A DNA stretch of 56,348 bases from contig NZ_JALKIM010000018.1 in the NCBI RefSeq assembly GCF_023050945.1, forward strand, positions 1 through 56,348, given 5' to 3'. Of this stretch, positions 1 through 8,691 are shown one piece after another. The notes under the pieces were generated by a model that worked only from the letters and a program-made list of their open reading frames with translations, made no database searches and had not been told where the DNA came from. Position numbers and translations under genes: made by a program. The DNA comes from Anaerobiospirillum sp. NML120448 (GTDB taxonomy: Bacteria > Pseudomonadota > Gammaproteobacteria > Enterobacterales > Succinivibrionaceae). Each line of letters opens with the position of its first letter. The first letter of the stretch is position 1.

Positions 1-264
1 GTGGGGAGCCATTTTAGAGCTTAAAAATAAGCAAGCTGATTGAGCTATTTATAAAATTAAATTAGCTATCAACATATTAATTAATTAAAAAAAATTTACC
101 AATAAATAGCTAAATTTAGCGATTTATAGCCCCTTATGAGTTGATATTTCTTTATAATAGGGAAATTTTTGCCATCTTGGCAAAAAATTAAAGAATTGGC
201 AAAGCCGTTCCGTTAGTACAAATATGAAAATCCGAAACTAAAACTATTTAAAGAGGGCTCATTT
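1..264. other. AT-rich leader before motX
   Basis: No gene is visible. A 9-bp hairpin lies at 166-186 (TTTTTGCCA, 3-nt loop, TGGCAAAAA), followed by A/T sequence. A TATAAT-like box is at 153-158. A sigma-28-like GCCGTTCC box at 204-211 has only poor -35 support, so flagellar-sigma control of motX is a guess. A GAGGG ribosome binding site sits just before the motX start. Confidence 0.5.
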
Positions 265-984
265 ATGAGACAGCGCTTAGCACTAGCAATAGCCTTTTTG
301 GCTGGCTTTTCTAGCTGTGCTATGGCTTCGGTTTCTTCTACCTATGATAAAGTCACCGATGCTCAAGCTTTAGTAGCACGTAAAGCTATTGAAAGTACAC
401 TAGAAAAATATAAAGACGATAATACAGCAGTTAATGTATACACTGTTGATGAGCTCAATACTTATGTAGACAGTGGTGTCTACGTTCAGGTTATTCGTGA
501 TCGTGATAAGTGTCAGTTTACCCCTGATATTGAAGATCGTGCACGTATTGTAGGCATGCCTGCTTTTGAATATGTTTGGGGTGATATGTTGATCTCAGGC
601 ATTTGTGTTAAGCAGGATGTTGAATTAGGTTTAGATTACCTACAAAAGTCAGTTAATCACGCATATGCTCCAGCAATGATTAAGTTATCTGACTATTATG
701 AGCGTGGTTATTTAGTGCCACGTAATAAAGAAAAGGCTGTAACTTTAATGCGTACAGCTGCTTCTTTAGGCTCTCGTACTGCTCGTTTACAATGGGCTGA
801 TATGTTGGTACGAGGTCTAGGTGCCCCTGCATATTATGAGGAGGCTTATTCTTGGCTCTATCATTCTCTGTACTTTACAGAGTATGAGAAAACTAAGCGT
901 AACTTCTTGCAAAATGAAATGCAAAAGTTAATGCCACCTAATATTGTCGCTAGAGCCATGGGTGATGGCTTCTACGATATCTAG
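265..984 (+). CDS. motX: Sodium-type polar flagellar motor protein MotX (Sel1 repeats)
   Basis: Exported 239-residue protein. It has an N-terminal signal peptide with likely cleavage after AMA near residue 22, then Sel1-like repeats (GLDYLQKSVNHAYAPAMIKL, then YLVPRNKEKAVTLMRTAASL). The order of blocks agrees with Vibrio MotX from memory: a DELNTYV-like segment, DKCQF, FEYVWGDML, GICVKQDVELG, the Sel1 repeats, YEEAYSWLYHSL and a PPNIVARA tail. Two conserved cysteines (DKCQF, GICVK) are kept. In Vibrio, MotX joins MotY in the T ring and is needed for the PomA/PomB Na+-driven stator, so a polar sodium-driven motor is likely. The gene stands alone between its own terminator and an AT-rich spacer. 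A GAGGG ribosome binding site supports the start. A generic Sel1 protein is the alternative, but the match runs along the whole length. Confidence 0.88.
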   Translation: MRQRLALAIAFLAGFSSCAMASVSSTYDKVTDAQALVARKAIESTLEKYKDDNTAVNVYTVDELNTYVDSGVYVQVIRDRDKCQFTPDIEDRARIVGMPAFEYVWGDMLISGICVKQDVELGLDYLQKSVNHAYAPAMIKLSDYYERGYLVPRNKEKAVTLMRTAASLGSRTARLQWADMLVRGLGAPAYYEEAYSWLYHSLYFTEYEKTKRNFLQNEMQKLMPPNIVARAMGDGFYDI

Positions 985-1018
985 CTAAGTTTTACGCAAA
1001 AAGATTTAGTTTCGGTTC

Positions 1019-1057
1019 AAACCCCGACATCAGTGCTGGTGTTGGGGTTTATTTTTT
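1019..1057 (+). terminator. Rho-independent terminator of motX
   Basis: A 13-bp stem (AACCCCGACATCA with TGGTGTTGGGGTT, two G-U pairs) and a GTGC loop are followed by TATTTTTT. Confidence 0.85.
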
Positions 1058-1288
1058 ACCAACAGCGAAAATAATCATAGATTTAGCCTATATAGTTAGT
1101 AGTGTATAATATTGAAGCCGTGATTGAGCTGTGCTTTGCTTATTAGTGCTTTATACATAATAGTAGGGCTGTTTGATCTTGTTAACTGAGAATACCATTG
1201 TGAATAGTAAATGGGTTAAGCCATACTAATCAATAGCACAGACAAGGTAATTCTTTGTGTTTAATCTCGTTAGAGTTTAGTTATCTTT
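1058..1288. other. Spacer and leader of ffh
   Basis: About 230 bp without a reading frame of note. It must hold the ffh promoter, but no convincing -35/-10 pair stands out, and no 4.5S RNA gene is seen here. The sequence before the ffh start has no clear Shine-Dalgarno motif. Confidence 0.4.
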
Positions 1289-2695
1289 ATGTTTGAAAGT
1301 TTAACCGACAGACTTAATAGAACCCTGAAAAATATCTCAGGTCAGGGACGTATTACTGAAGACAACATCAAAGATACCTTACGTGAAGTACGTACTGCTT
1401 TGCTTGAGGCTGATGTTGCTTTAAGCGTAGTAAAAGATTTTACTTCTAAGGTAAAAGAGAAGGCCCTTGGTGTAGAGGTTAATACCTCATTAACCCCTGG
1501 TCAGCAATTTGTAAGTATTGTGCATCAACAGCTCGTTGATACCATGGGTTCAACCAATAGTGAGCTTAATATTGCTCACCAGCCTCCAGCTGTTATTTTG
1601 CTCGCAGGCTTACAAGGTGCTGGTAAGACCACCTCTGCAGCTAAGTTAGCTTTATACATTAAAGAGCGTTTAAAGAAGAACGTCTTAATGTGTTCTGTGG
1701 ATACTTATCGTCCTGCTGCTATTGACCAATTACATACTTTAGCTAAAGAAATTGGTGTTGATTCCTATCCATCAGATCCAACTAGCACTCCACAGCAAAT
1801 TGCTAAAGATGCCTTAGCTGAGGCCAAGCGTCGCTTTATTGATGTTCTTATTATCGATACTGCTGGTCGTTTAGCTGTTGATGAAGACATGATGAGAGAG
1901 GTTCAAGAGCTCCATCAGATCTGTGAACCAACAGAAACCATGTTCGTAGTTGACGCTATGACTGGTCAAGACGCAGCTAATACTGCCAAGGCTTTTGCTG
2001 ATGCCTTGCCTTTAACTGGTGTAATTTTAACTAAGGCTGACGGTGATGCCCGTGGTGGTGCTGCTTTATCTGTACGCCAAATCACTGGTAAGCCAATTAA
2101 GTTTATTGGTTTGGGCGAAAAGGTTGTTCCTTTAGATCCATTCCATCCAGATCGTATTGCTAGCCGTATTTTAGGCATGGGTGATGTGCTCTCTTTAGTT
2201 GAGACCTTACAAAACAATGCCGATAAGGAAAAAGCAGATCGTCTAGCCGCTAAGATCAAGAAGGGTGAAACCTTTGATTTAAACGACTTCTTAGAGCAAA
2301 TCCATGAAATGAAAAAGATGGGTGGTATTTCTGAGTTATTAACCAAATTACCTGGTGGTGAAAAGTTAATGGCTCAGGCAGGTAGCACCTTTGGTGATAA
2401 GCAATTATCCCATGTTGAGGCTATCATTTACTCTATGACTCCAAAAGAGCGTGCTCACCCTGAAATTATTAAAGGCTCACGCAAAAAGCGTATTGCCAAT
2501 GGTTGTGGCTTAGAGGTGCAAGAGGTCAATCGCCTGCTCAAGCAATTTGAAACCATGCAAAAGGTTATGAAAAAGATGAAGGGCGGTAAGGGCATGAGAG
2601 GCATGATGAACGCTATGCGTGGCATGGCAGGCATGCGTAACATGTTTGGTGGCGGTGGCGGTGGTATGCCTCCAATGGGTGGCTTCCGTCGTTAG
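1289..2695 (+). CDS. ffh: Signal recognition particle GTPase Ffh
   Basis: Protein part of the SRP, which binds 4.5S RNA and delivers ribosomes making membrane proteins to FtsY. It has 468 residues, close to the usual ~450. The N domain is at about 1-95. The NG GTPase domain carries the P-loop GLQGAGKTT near residue 107, DTYRPAAIDQL, DTAGRL and TKADGDARGG. The M domain is Met-rich and ends in a run of glycines with GGMPPMGGFRR. It sits directly upstream of the rpsP operon, as in many gammaproteobacteria, but a strong terminator separates the two. Confidence 0.97.
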   Translation: MFESLTDRLNRTLKNISGQGRITEDNIKDTLREVRTALLEADVALSVVKDFTSKVKEKALGVEVNTSLTPGQQFVSIVHQQLVDTMGSTNSELNIAHQPPAVILLAGLQGAGKTTSAAKLALYIKERLKKNVLMCSVDTYRPAAIDQLHTLAKEIGVDSYPSDPTSTPQQIAKDALAEAKRRFIDVLIIDTAGRLAVDEDMMREVQELHQICEPTETMFVVDAMTGQDAANTAKAFADALPLTGVILTKADGDARGGAALSVRQITGKPIKFIGLGEKVVPLDPFHPDRIASRILGMGDVLSLVETLQNNADKEKADRLAAKIKKGETFDLNDFLEQIHEMKKMGGISELLTKLPGGEKLMAQAGSTFGDKQLSHVEAIIYSMTPKERAHPEIIKGSRKKRIANGCGLEVQEVNRLLKQFETMQKVMKKMKGGKGMRGMMNAMRGMAGMRNMFGGGGGGMPPMGGFRR

Positions 2696-2712
2696 TCTCT
2701 AGCAATCAATTA

Positions 2713-2754
2713 AAAAAATAAGGGCAGGATTTAATCATCCTGCCCTTATTTTTT
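2713..2754 (+). terminator. Terminator of ffh
   Basis: A long near-perfect stem (AAATAAGGGCAGGAT with ATCCTGCCCTTATTT) with a 6-nt loop is followed by a T run. It isolates ffh from the ribosomal operon. Confidence 0.92.
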
Positions 2755-2843
2755 AGCCATACTAATGAGGTAGTGAACTTTGGAAAATAACACACCCAAA
2801 TTATTTTTGCTAGACTCAAATTGTAAAAAATGCGTTATTGATC

Positions 2844-2871
2844 TTGATTTTTTGTATAAAAGCTGTAAAAT
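2844..2871 (+). promoter_or_regulatory. Candidate sigma-70 promoter of the rpsP operon
   Basis: TTGATT (2844-2849), 16-bp spacer, TAAAAT (2866-2871), about 100 bp before rpsP. It is the best -35/-10 pair in this spacer. Confidence 0.5.
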
Positions 2872-2969
2872 CGCTTTTCTGTATTGATAACTTGGCTGAT
2901 GCGCAATCTAGATTTTTAATCAGATATGCACCTCTCAGCTGTGAACGTATTAAATAGGTAAATTACGAA

Positions 2970-3329
2970 ATGGTAGTCATTCGTTTACGTCGCGCTGGCG
3001 CTAAGAAGCGTCCTTTCTATCACGTAGTAGTTGCTGATTCTCGTTATGCAGCAACTGGTCGTTTCATCGAGCAAGTTGGTTTCTTTAACCCAATCGCTCG
3101 TGGCCAAGAAGTTCGTTTAAACTTAAACATCGATCGTGTTAACTACTGGAAGGGCGTTGGTGCTCAGCCATCCGATCGTGTAGCTCGTTTAATCAAGGAT
3201 TTCGAGTTAGGTCCAGAGGCTGTTGCCGCTTACAAGACCGCTAAGTACGAGAAGGCTGTTGCTGCTCGTAAGGCTGCTGCTGAGGCTGCCGCCGCTGAGG
3301 CTGCTGCTTCTGAAGCTGCTGAAGCTTAA
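2970..3329 (+). CDS. rpsP: 30S ribosomal protein bS16 with Ala-rich tail
   Basis: bS16, a small-subunit assembly protein. Residues 1-82 are the canonical core ([20 protein letters not shown], then [13 protein letters not shown] and [20 protein letters not shown]). The family is normally about 80-90 residues. Here an extra ~30-residue tail of Ala and Glu follows ([17 protein letters not shown]), encoded by GCT/GCC repeats. It is the first gene of rpsP-rimM-trmD-rplS, with rimM beginning 19 nt after its stop. The tail is probably flexible and surface exposed. Confidence 0.97.
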   Translation: MVVIRLRRAGAKKRPFYHVVVADSRYAATGRFIEQVGFFNPIARGQEVRLNLNIDRVNYWKGVGAQPSDRVARLIKDFELGPEAVAAYKTAKYEKAVAARKAAAEAAAAEAAASEAAEA

Positions 3330-3348
3330 TTAGCATTACTTCCAGCTT

Positions 3349-3879
3349 ATGGCTGATGATGCACCACGCTCCATGGGTAGACTAGGTTCTACTTATGGCT
3401 TAAAGGGCTACTTAAAAGTTCAGTCCTTTACCGAGCAACCTGAAAACCTTTTTGACTACTCGCCTTGGTTTATTCGTCGGCGTGGGGAAGATTGGCGTGA
3501 GGTTCAGGTCGAAGCTTGGAAGCCGCATGCTGACGGCTTTATTGTTAAGCTAGATGCGGTTAATGTCAAAGAAGAGGCTGCTCTTCTTACTGGCATGGAT
3601 ATCGGGATCAAGCGCTCAAGCTTGCCCCCACTTGAAGACGATGAAATTTATTTAGTGGATCTGGAAGGATGCACTGTCATCGGACTTGAAGGTGTTAACC
3701 TCGGTATTGTATCGAGGGTTGTGGATCAAGGAGCTGCCCCTTATATGGTGGTGTCTCCCTCTGACCAAACTAAGGGTGGACCTCGTCAAAGGCTCATTCC
3801 TTATGTTAAAGGCCCAATTGTTACGAAAGTTGATCTCGATGTCAAAACAATTTGGGTTGAGTGGGGCGAAGATTACTAA
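3349..3879 (+). CDS. rimM: Ribosome maturation factor RimM
   Basis: RimM helps 16S rRNA processing and assembly of the 30S head, and binds uS19. It has 176 residues. The RimM barrel is N-terminal (GRLGSTYGLKGYLKVQSFTE, then FDYSPWFI), followed by a PRC-barrel (EIYLVDLEGCTVIG, then RLIPYVKGPIVTKVDL, then IWVEWGEDY). It is the second gene of the operon. The ATG has no strong ribosome binding site, so translation may be coupled to rpsP, whose stop is 19 nt upstream. Confidence 0.95.
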   Translation: MADDAPRSMGRLGSTYGLKGYLKVQSFTEQPENLFDYSPWFIRRRGEDWREVQVEAWKPHADGFIVKLDAVNVKEEAALLTGMDIGIKRSSLPPLEDDEIYLVDLEGCTVIGLEGVNLGIVSRVVDQGAAPYMVVSPSDQTKGGPRQRLIPYVKGPIVTKVDLDVKTIWVEWGEDY

Positions 3880-3948
3880 GCCATTCTTTTAAGGATGAAT
3901 AGGTTTTAAACCTACGTTTATTTGTGTCATCTTTTTAAGGAAATTGCT

Positions 3949-4695
3949 ATGTGGTTTGGTGTAATTTCGCTCTTTCCTGAGATGTTTAAAGCGGTAAGTG
4001 AATCAGGTGTAACTTCCCGAGCTGTCAAACGTGGTCTTATTGACATTAATGTTTGGAACCCTCGTGATTTTACTCATGACAAATACCAAACAGTGGACGA
4101 CAAGCCTTATGGCGGTGGTCCAGGTATGCTCATGAAGGTTCAACCGCTTGCGGATGCAATCAGCGCAGCCCGCTTGCAAGCACCTCCAGGAACGAAAGTC
4201 GTCTATATGTCTCCGCAAGGAGAACGTCTTAGCCACTCACTGGTCACACGATTCCATAACTGGGGTTCGTTAATCCTCATAGCTGGTCGCTATGAGGGCA
4301 TAGATGAGCGTATCCTTCAGAAAGAAGTCGATCTGGAGGTTTCGATCGGTGACTACGTGCTCTCGGGTGGTGAAATCCCTGCAATGTGCGTCATCGATGC
4401 GGTATCACGTATGGTTCCTGGTGTTTTAGGGGATATACGTAATGCCTATGAGGATTCTTTTGCCGATGGTTTATTGCACTTTCCTCAATATACCCGTCCT
4501 GAGGTAGTAAATGGGATGGGGGTTCCTGAGGTATTAATGAGTGGCAATCACGAAAAGATCCGCCGTTGGCGACTGCAGCAGGCTTTAGCCCGCACTTACG
4601 AGAGGCGTCCTGATTTATTGCAGTCAAGGTTACTAAATCGTGAAGAGCAAGAGCTACTTCGCGAATACCTAGAGCAAAAAGAGCTCAAGGTCTAA
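3949..4695 (+). CDS. trmD: tRNA (guanine-N1-)-methyltransferase TrmD
   Basis: Makes m1G37 in tRNAs reading CNN codons, which prevents +1 frameshifting. It is a 248-residue SPOUT trefoil-knot enzyme. [13 protein letters not shown] opens the protein. The SAM-binding knot is seen in [20 protein letters not shown] and [14 protein letters not shown]. The ATG at 3949 is preferred over an in-frame TTG at 3922, because AAGGA lies just upstream and family members begin with M[11 protein letters not shown]. It is the third gene of the operon. Confidence 0.96.
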   Translation: MWFGVISLFPEMFKAVSESGVTSRAVKRGLIDINVWNPRDFTHDKYQTVDDKPYGGGPGMLMKVQPLADAISAARLQAPPGTKVVYMSPQGERLSHSLVTRFHNWGSLILIAGRYEGIDERILQKEVDLEVSIGDYVLSGGEIPAMCVIDAVSRMVPGVLGDIRNAYEDSFADGLLHFPQYTRPEVVNGMGVPEVLMSGNHEKIRRWRLQQALARTYERRPDLLQSRLLNREEQELLREYLEQKELKV

Positions 4696-4724
4696 AAAAG
4701 ATTTTATTTTAGGGTAGGTAAAAA

Positions 4725-5075
4725 ATGGCTAGCCATCCAATTATTGACCAGCTTGAGAAAGAGCAACTCCGTCAGGATATTCCACAGTTCAATCCTGGTG
4801 ATACCGTTCGTGTAGAAGTTCGTGTAGTTGAAGGCGACAAGTCTCGTTTACAGGCTTTCGAGGGTAACGTTATTGCTAAGCGTAACCGTGGCTTAAACTC
4901 TTCTTTCACCGTACGTAAGATCTCCTCTGGTGAGGGTGTAGAGCGTGTCTTCCAGACCCACTCTCCAATGATCGCCTCTGTTAAGGTTACCCGTCGTGGT
5001 GACGTACGTCGTGCTAAGCTTTACTACTTACGTAGCCGTACTGGTAAGGCTGCTCGTATCCGCGAGAAGGTCTAA
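4725..5075 (+). CDS. rplS: 50S ribosomal protein bL19
   Basis: bL19 sits at the subunit interface. Length 116 residues, standard for the family. It contains [41 protein letters not shown] and the C-terminal [19 protein letters not shown]. It is the last gene of rpsP-rimM-trmD-rplS, 29 nt after trmD, preceded by AGGGTAGG. Confidence 0.97.
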   Translation: MASHPIIDQLEKEQLRQDIPQFNPGDTVRVEVRVVEGDKSRLQAFEGNVIAKRNRGLNSSFTVRKISSGEGVERVFQTHSPMIASVKVTRRGDVRRAKLYYLRSRTGKAARIREKV

Positions 5076-5092
5076 TCTAGATCGTAAATTTT

Positions 5093-5198
5093 GGTGCTAT
5101 CCACTATTGCTGATAGCACCTTTAGCGGCTCATACTAAGACTAGTCTTGAGCCTACCAAGAGCCCTATATGTAGCCATATAGGGCTTTTGTTTTTTTT
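5093..5198 (+). terminator. Double hairpin ending the rpsP operon
   Basis: The first hairpin (GGTGCTATC with GATAGCACC, 10-nt loop, 5093-5120) has a poor T run. The second (AGCCCTATAT with ATATAGGGCT, 5161-5186) is followed by TTTTGTTTTTTTT and is the real terminator. Confidence 0.85.
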
Positions 5199-5251
5199 AG
5201 CATCTGCATTGAGCGATACTAATTTTTAGCATTATCAATCAAGAGTTAACT

Positions 5252-7729
5252 ATGAAGGAACCACCAGTAGTACTACCGCCGCTAAAGCTACACAAAGGTG
5301 CCAAGCATACCTATGTTTTCACCTACCGTGGAGTTTGGGAACCAGCAGTTAAAGATGAGGCTGGAAATATCATCAAGAAGGGCAGAGCTCGCAGCGTTGA
5401 TCGCAAAACTGTGGGCAAAATTGATGATGGTCAGCATACTGGTGTAATTAAGTTTTATGATGCGTTTTTGAATGATTATCCAGAGCTCAAAAACTATATC
5501 GTGATTCGTAATTCAGATGGCACCTTCACTTTTAATAAGCGCTCTGAGGTAGCGGATAATGCCAAAGCTACCATTGAATCAGCCCTCAACACCAATCACA
5601 AGTCCCCAAAGCCTACAGCAGCAGCCACAGCTACCGCAACCACTGCCGCAGCTACCGCTGCTGCAGCTGCCACAGCTACCGCTGCCGCAGCAGCTGCCGT
5701 CACTAGCGCTAGCGCAGGTGCTAACGCTGCCATACCAGTAGTACTACCGCCTCTAAAGCTACACAAAGGTGCCAAGCATACCTATGTTTTCACCTACCGT
5801 GGAGTATGGGAACCAGCAGTTAAAGATGAGGCTGGAAACATCATCAAAAAAGGACAAACTCGCAGCGTTGATCGCAAAACTGTGGGTAAAATTGATGATG
5901 GTCAGCATACTGGTGTCATTAAGTTTTATGATGCGTTTTTGAAGGATTATCCAGAGCTCAAAAACTACATTGTGGCTCGTAATGCAGATGGCACCTTCAC
6001 TTTCCATAAGCTATCTGAGAAGGAGATTCACGCAAACGCAACGCTTGAAACAGACTTCGACACCAATCACAAGACCATAATCAAGCCCCCAAAGCTTACC
6101 GCAGCAGCCTCAGCCACAGCTACCGCTGCCGCAGCTACTGTCGCTAGCGCTAGCGCAGGCGCTAACGCTGTCACAGTCGCAGATGTTAAGAGCAATGCTT
6201 ATGGTGTGTTCTTAGGTACTAAGAAGGCGGGAGCCATTGTTTATCTTGATCACTTGTCCTCTAAAACAGGCGTTAGAGCAGCTCTTATTAAGGCCTTTAG
6301 TGAGTCTACAGATGCAAAGCTTCATAATGCTATTAAGTTTGCTAACTTCATTGAGACTGTACTCTACAGCATGCTTATTTCTGGGGAAAACACCTTAGAT
6401 AGTCTTCCTAAGTTTTGCTCTGAGTATGTCTTAGCTAATGGGGGTTTGGGCAATAAAACAACCTTATTAAAGTACATCAATCAAATTGATGAAGCCTTTG
6501 TAGAAAAGTTCCACCAGAACTTTGTTCAGGACTACCTCAAAAGCAATAGCTATAAAGCTCTAAAGAATGGGCTTATGGTTTTTGCTACTAGCACTGAAAT
6601 TGATAGTGCCCTCCACAGTCAGCTTAACATTCAGTTCATTTGCGATGCTGATAAGAGCCTACTACCAATTTGCTATGAAGTGGGTAGCACCAGCGCTGGC
6701 GCTGGCTCTGGCACTGGCACAAGCGCCATTAGCAGTAATTCCAATAAGCCATTACCCTTAGTTGATGTTAAAAACAAGTTTGCCCCTTATGATATAAGTC
6801 CTGATAAGGTCTGCATTGTGGCTGACAAGGAATATTATTCTGATGATAATATTGCAAGTCTTTTACGCAGTGGCGAAACTTTTATCTTTAACTGCAAGCT
6901 AGGTGACGGAACTGTTGTTCAGGAGGTTATTGAGCAGGCAATTTCACAGAATATTTATGGTAATAGCTCTTTCTCTGAGCTTAAGAGCGCTACTACAACT
7001 TGCGAATCTTTCACAAGAGCATACAGGTATGATGAGTCATCTGTACAGGATAAGAGGGATTGCAAGAAGGCAACAGCAGAAATTAGGTACCATGTTTTCT
7101 TTGATAGTGAAATTCATTTTTCGGCTGTAAAGAAGTTGAAAGACACTCTATGCGAGCTTAGCGATGCAGTTGAGAATGGTAAAAAACTTACCCCAAAAGA
7201 TGAGGAATTACTCAAAAAGTACTCAAACTACGATTTATCAAAGTATGTTGAGAGCAAAACTAATCCTGCTCCTGAGTTTTCATCTATTAAGGTAGAAGAA
7301 AACACTAAATATAAGGGATTTTGGGTGTTAGCTACTAACGACTTTAATCTTACCAGTGCTAAGGTTCTTGAAAGATATAAGTCTTTGCAAGCAGTTGATA
7401 CCTTAATGCATAGTACTAATGAGCTTGTAGTTGGTAGCAGCAAAGCTAAACAGGGCATTAATCTGCGCTCTCATATCTTCTTGCAGTATGTAGTTGCTAT
7501 TTTCAAAGCTGCCATCAGGCATGATATCGATAGGGCTAATGTTAATGTAGGCTCTAGCATCCTTAATGTACCTACAGATAACAGCTCCTCATACCAAGCT
7601 GTGTTTGAGGCTCTTAATGTCATCACTGTTGATGAGTATGCTAATGGTATTGTATGTAAGCCTATTGCAGAGGAGCATGCTCTTATACTCAAGTGTCTAG
7701 GCGTGCCTATACCAAAGTCGATGCTCTAA
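5252..7729 (+). CDS. Transposase-derived protein with duplicated N-terminal domain and broken DDE triad
   Basis: 825 residues. Residues 5-96 and 162-253 are near-identical copies of a domain (HTYVFTYRGVWEP, then RSVDRKTVGKIDDG and FLNDYPELKNYIV). It resembles the N-terminal DNA-binding part of IS4/IS1634-type transposases. Ala/Thr-rich linkers follow each copy. From about 310 onward the order fits a DDE_Tnp_1 fold: helical segment, NGLMVFATSTEID, QLNIQFICDADKSLLPICYEV, KVCIVADKEYYSDDNI, then YKGFWVLATNDFNL, LERYKSLQAVDTLMH and SHIFLQYVVAIFKAAI. By this reading the first catalytic Asp is Ala445, the second is Asp525, and the final Glu is Asp716. The active site therefore looks lost. A Gly/Ser/Thr-rich stretch at 478-500 interrupts the core. 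No terminal inverted repeats were found. It is probably a domesticated or decayed transposase. Family assignment is by pattern only. AAGAG before the ATG supports the start. Confidence 0.7.
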   Translation: MKEPPVVLPPLKLHKGAKHTYVFTYRGVWEPAVKDEAGNIIKKGRARSVDRKTVGKIDDGQHTGVIKFYDAFLNDYPELKNYIVIRNSDGTFTFNKRSEVADNAKATIESALNTNHKSPKPTAAATATATTAAATAAAAATATAAAAAAVTSASAGANAAIPVVLPPLKLHKGAKHTYVFTYRGVWEPAVKDEAGNIIKKGQTRSVDRKTVGKIDDGQHTGVIKFYDAFLKDYPELKNYIVARNADGTFTFHKLSEKEIHANATLETDFDTNHKTIIKPPKLTAAASATATAAAATVASASAGANAVTVADVKSNAYGVFLGTKKAGAIVYLDHLSSKTGVRAALIKAFSESTDAKLHNAIKFANFIETVLYSMLISGENTLDSLPKFCSEYVLANGGLGNKTTLLKYINQIDEAFVEKFHQNFVQDYLKSNSYKALKNGLMVFATSTEIDSALHSQLNIQFICDADKSLLPICYEVGSTSAGAGSGTGTSAISSNSNKPLPLVDVKNKFAPYDISPDKVCIVADKEYYSDDNIASLLRSGETFIFNCKLGDGTVVQEVIEQAISQNIYGNSSFSELKSATTTCESFTRAYRYDESSVQDKRDCKKATAEIRYHVFFDSEIHFSAVKKLKDTLCELSDAVENGKKLTPKDEELLKKYSNYDLSKYVESKTNPAPEFSSIKVEENTKYKGFWVLATNDFNLTSAKVLERYKSLQAVDTLMHSTNELVVGSSKAKQGINLRSHIFLQYVVAIFKAAIRHDIDRANVNVGSSILNVPTDNSSSYQAVFEALNVITVDEYANGIVCKPIAEEHALILKCLGVPIPKSML
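5264..5539 (+). repeat. Intragenic direct repeat, copy 1
   Basis: 276-bp unit encoding residues 5-96 of the protein above. It is matched by 5735-6010 at an offset of exactly 471 bp (157 codons), with few differences by eye. Confidence 0.93.
5735..6010 (+). repeat. Intragenic direct repeat, copy 2
   Basis: Second copy of the 276-bp unit, encoding residues 162-253. Very few base changes from copy 1, including at silent sites, indicate a recent duplication or gene conversion. The linkers after the copies (5605-5730 and 6100-6180) are GCN/ACN repeats and could mediate recombination. Confidence 0.93.
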
Positions 7730-7783
7730 TTGCAAAGCACGGGTATTAGATAAGCCTGTTCCATAAGCCCAATAAGCTCAAAA

Positions 7784-7816
7784 AAGTCATAGAATTACGG
7801 TTCTATGGTTTTTTCT
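7784..7816 (+). terminator. Terminator of the transposase-derived gene
   Basis: CATAGAA with TTCTATG, 6-nt loop, followed by GTTTTTTCTTTT. Confidence 0.75.
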
Positions 7817-7904
7817 TTTGTGTGGAAGATGGGATGGCTGATGCTGGCATAGCGCTGAGCGCTGAAAATATGAGTAAGAAGGGAAATTTTAGAGGGCCCA
7901 AAAA

Positions 7905-7928
7905 CGAAAAAAGCAGCCTGAGGCTGCT
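7905..7928 (-). terminator. Terminator of initiator tRNA copy 2
   Basis: On the minus strand: AGCAGCC, TCA loop, GGCTGCT, then a U run. It ends the tRNA transcript. Confidence 0.75.
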
Positions 7929-7966
7929 AATCGTATTGTCTTTGGAGCAGAAAACCAGTTTAGTAC

Positions 7967-8043
<77 letters not shown>

Positions 8044-8069
8044 ACAAAAGAGTTATAAAACTCATAAAT

Positions 8070-8092
8070 GAAAAAAAGCAGCAGAGGCTGCT
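8070..8092 (-). terminator. Terminator between the two initiator tRNAs
   Basis: On the minus strand: AGCAGC, CTCT loop, GCTGCT, then seven U. Each tRNA copy thus carries its own terminator as part of the duplicated unit. Confidence 0.75.
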
Positions 8093-8130
8093 AGTTTCTT
8101 GTTATTGGAGCAGAAAGACCAGTTTAATAC

Positions 8131-8207
<77 letters not shown>

Positions 8208-8332
8208 ATTGAATGAGCCCTATTATAGGGAGCGCTAGATCACATGTCAACTCTTTTTTAAATTTTTTTAAAATTGAGGTTGAATATTGACTAGTTTTGC
8301 AGTGATATGGATCTCAAATTTTGACAAAAAAT

Positions 8333-8365
8333 ATAAAAAAAGCCCAAACATGAATTGTTTGGGCT
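8333..8365 (-). terminator. Terminator of the CBM48-like gene
   Basis: On the minus strand: AGCCCAAACA, short loop, TGTTTGGGCT, then seven U. Confidence 0.9.
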
Positions 8366-8370
8366 GGTAA

Positions 8371-8691
8371 TTAGTTAGTGTGAAAAACTGAGTTTTCTTC
8401 ACCATAAGGATTAGGTGCATAGCTTTCTGCATCCCAGTCGTTTTCAAAACGCTCTTGACCATCTTCCATGATGTATTTAAAGCGATACTGATAGCTTGGC
8501 TGAATGCTTGTTGGCACTGAAATAGAGCCACAGTAGGTACCATTTTTTAATGGCTTCATTACTACTGGTTCCCAGCCATTGTGTTCGCAGATTAAGAAAA
8601 TCTTCTTAGCACCTTGAGCAGCTTCTTTCTTAATGTAGAAAGTAATAGTAACTTTCTTGCCATCTTTAGTGATTCTTTTTGAGATGCTCAT
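8371..8691 (-). CDS. Stand-alone isoamylase early-set / CBM48-like glycogen-binding protein
   Basis: 106 residues, essentially one immunoglobulin-like domain. The line VTITFYIKKEAAQGAKKIFLICEHNGW, then PVVMKPLKNGTYCGSISVP and YQYRFKYIMEDGQERFENDWDAESYAPNPYGEENSV, fits the N-terminal E-set/CBM48 domain of glycogen branching enzymes and the AMPK beta glycogen-binding domain. The W and the YRF and NPYG motifs are typical. There is no catalytic domain. In such small proteins the domain probably binds glycogen or starch-like glucans. glgC and glgA in the same window fit this. It is monocistronic with its own terminator. Confidence 0.8.
   Translation of the reverse strand: MSISKRITKDGKKVTITFYIKKEAAQGAKKIFLICEHNGWEPVVMKPLKNGTYCGSISVPTSIQPSYQYRFKYIMEDGQERFENDWDAESYAPNPYGEENSVFHTN

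Noticed and set aside
1058-1288. 4.5S RNA gene near ffh
   Set aside because: No GGAA tetraloop hairpin or SRP Alu-like fold was found in the spacer.
5205-7783. Search for IS ends around the transposase-derived gene
   Set aside because: No matching inverted repeats or short direct repeats could be seen between the rplS terminator and the gene's own terminator, so it was not called as an active IS.
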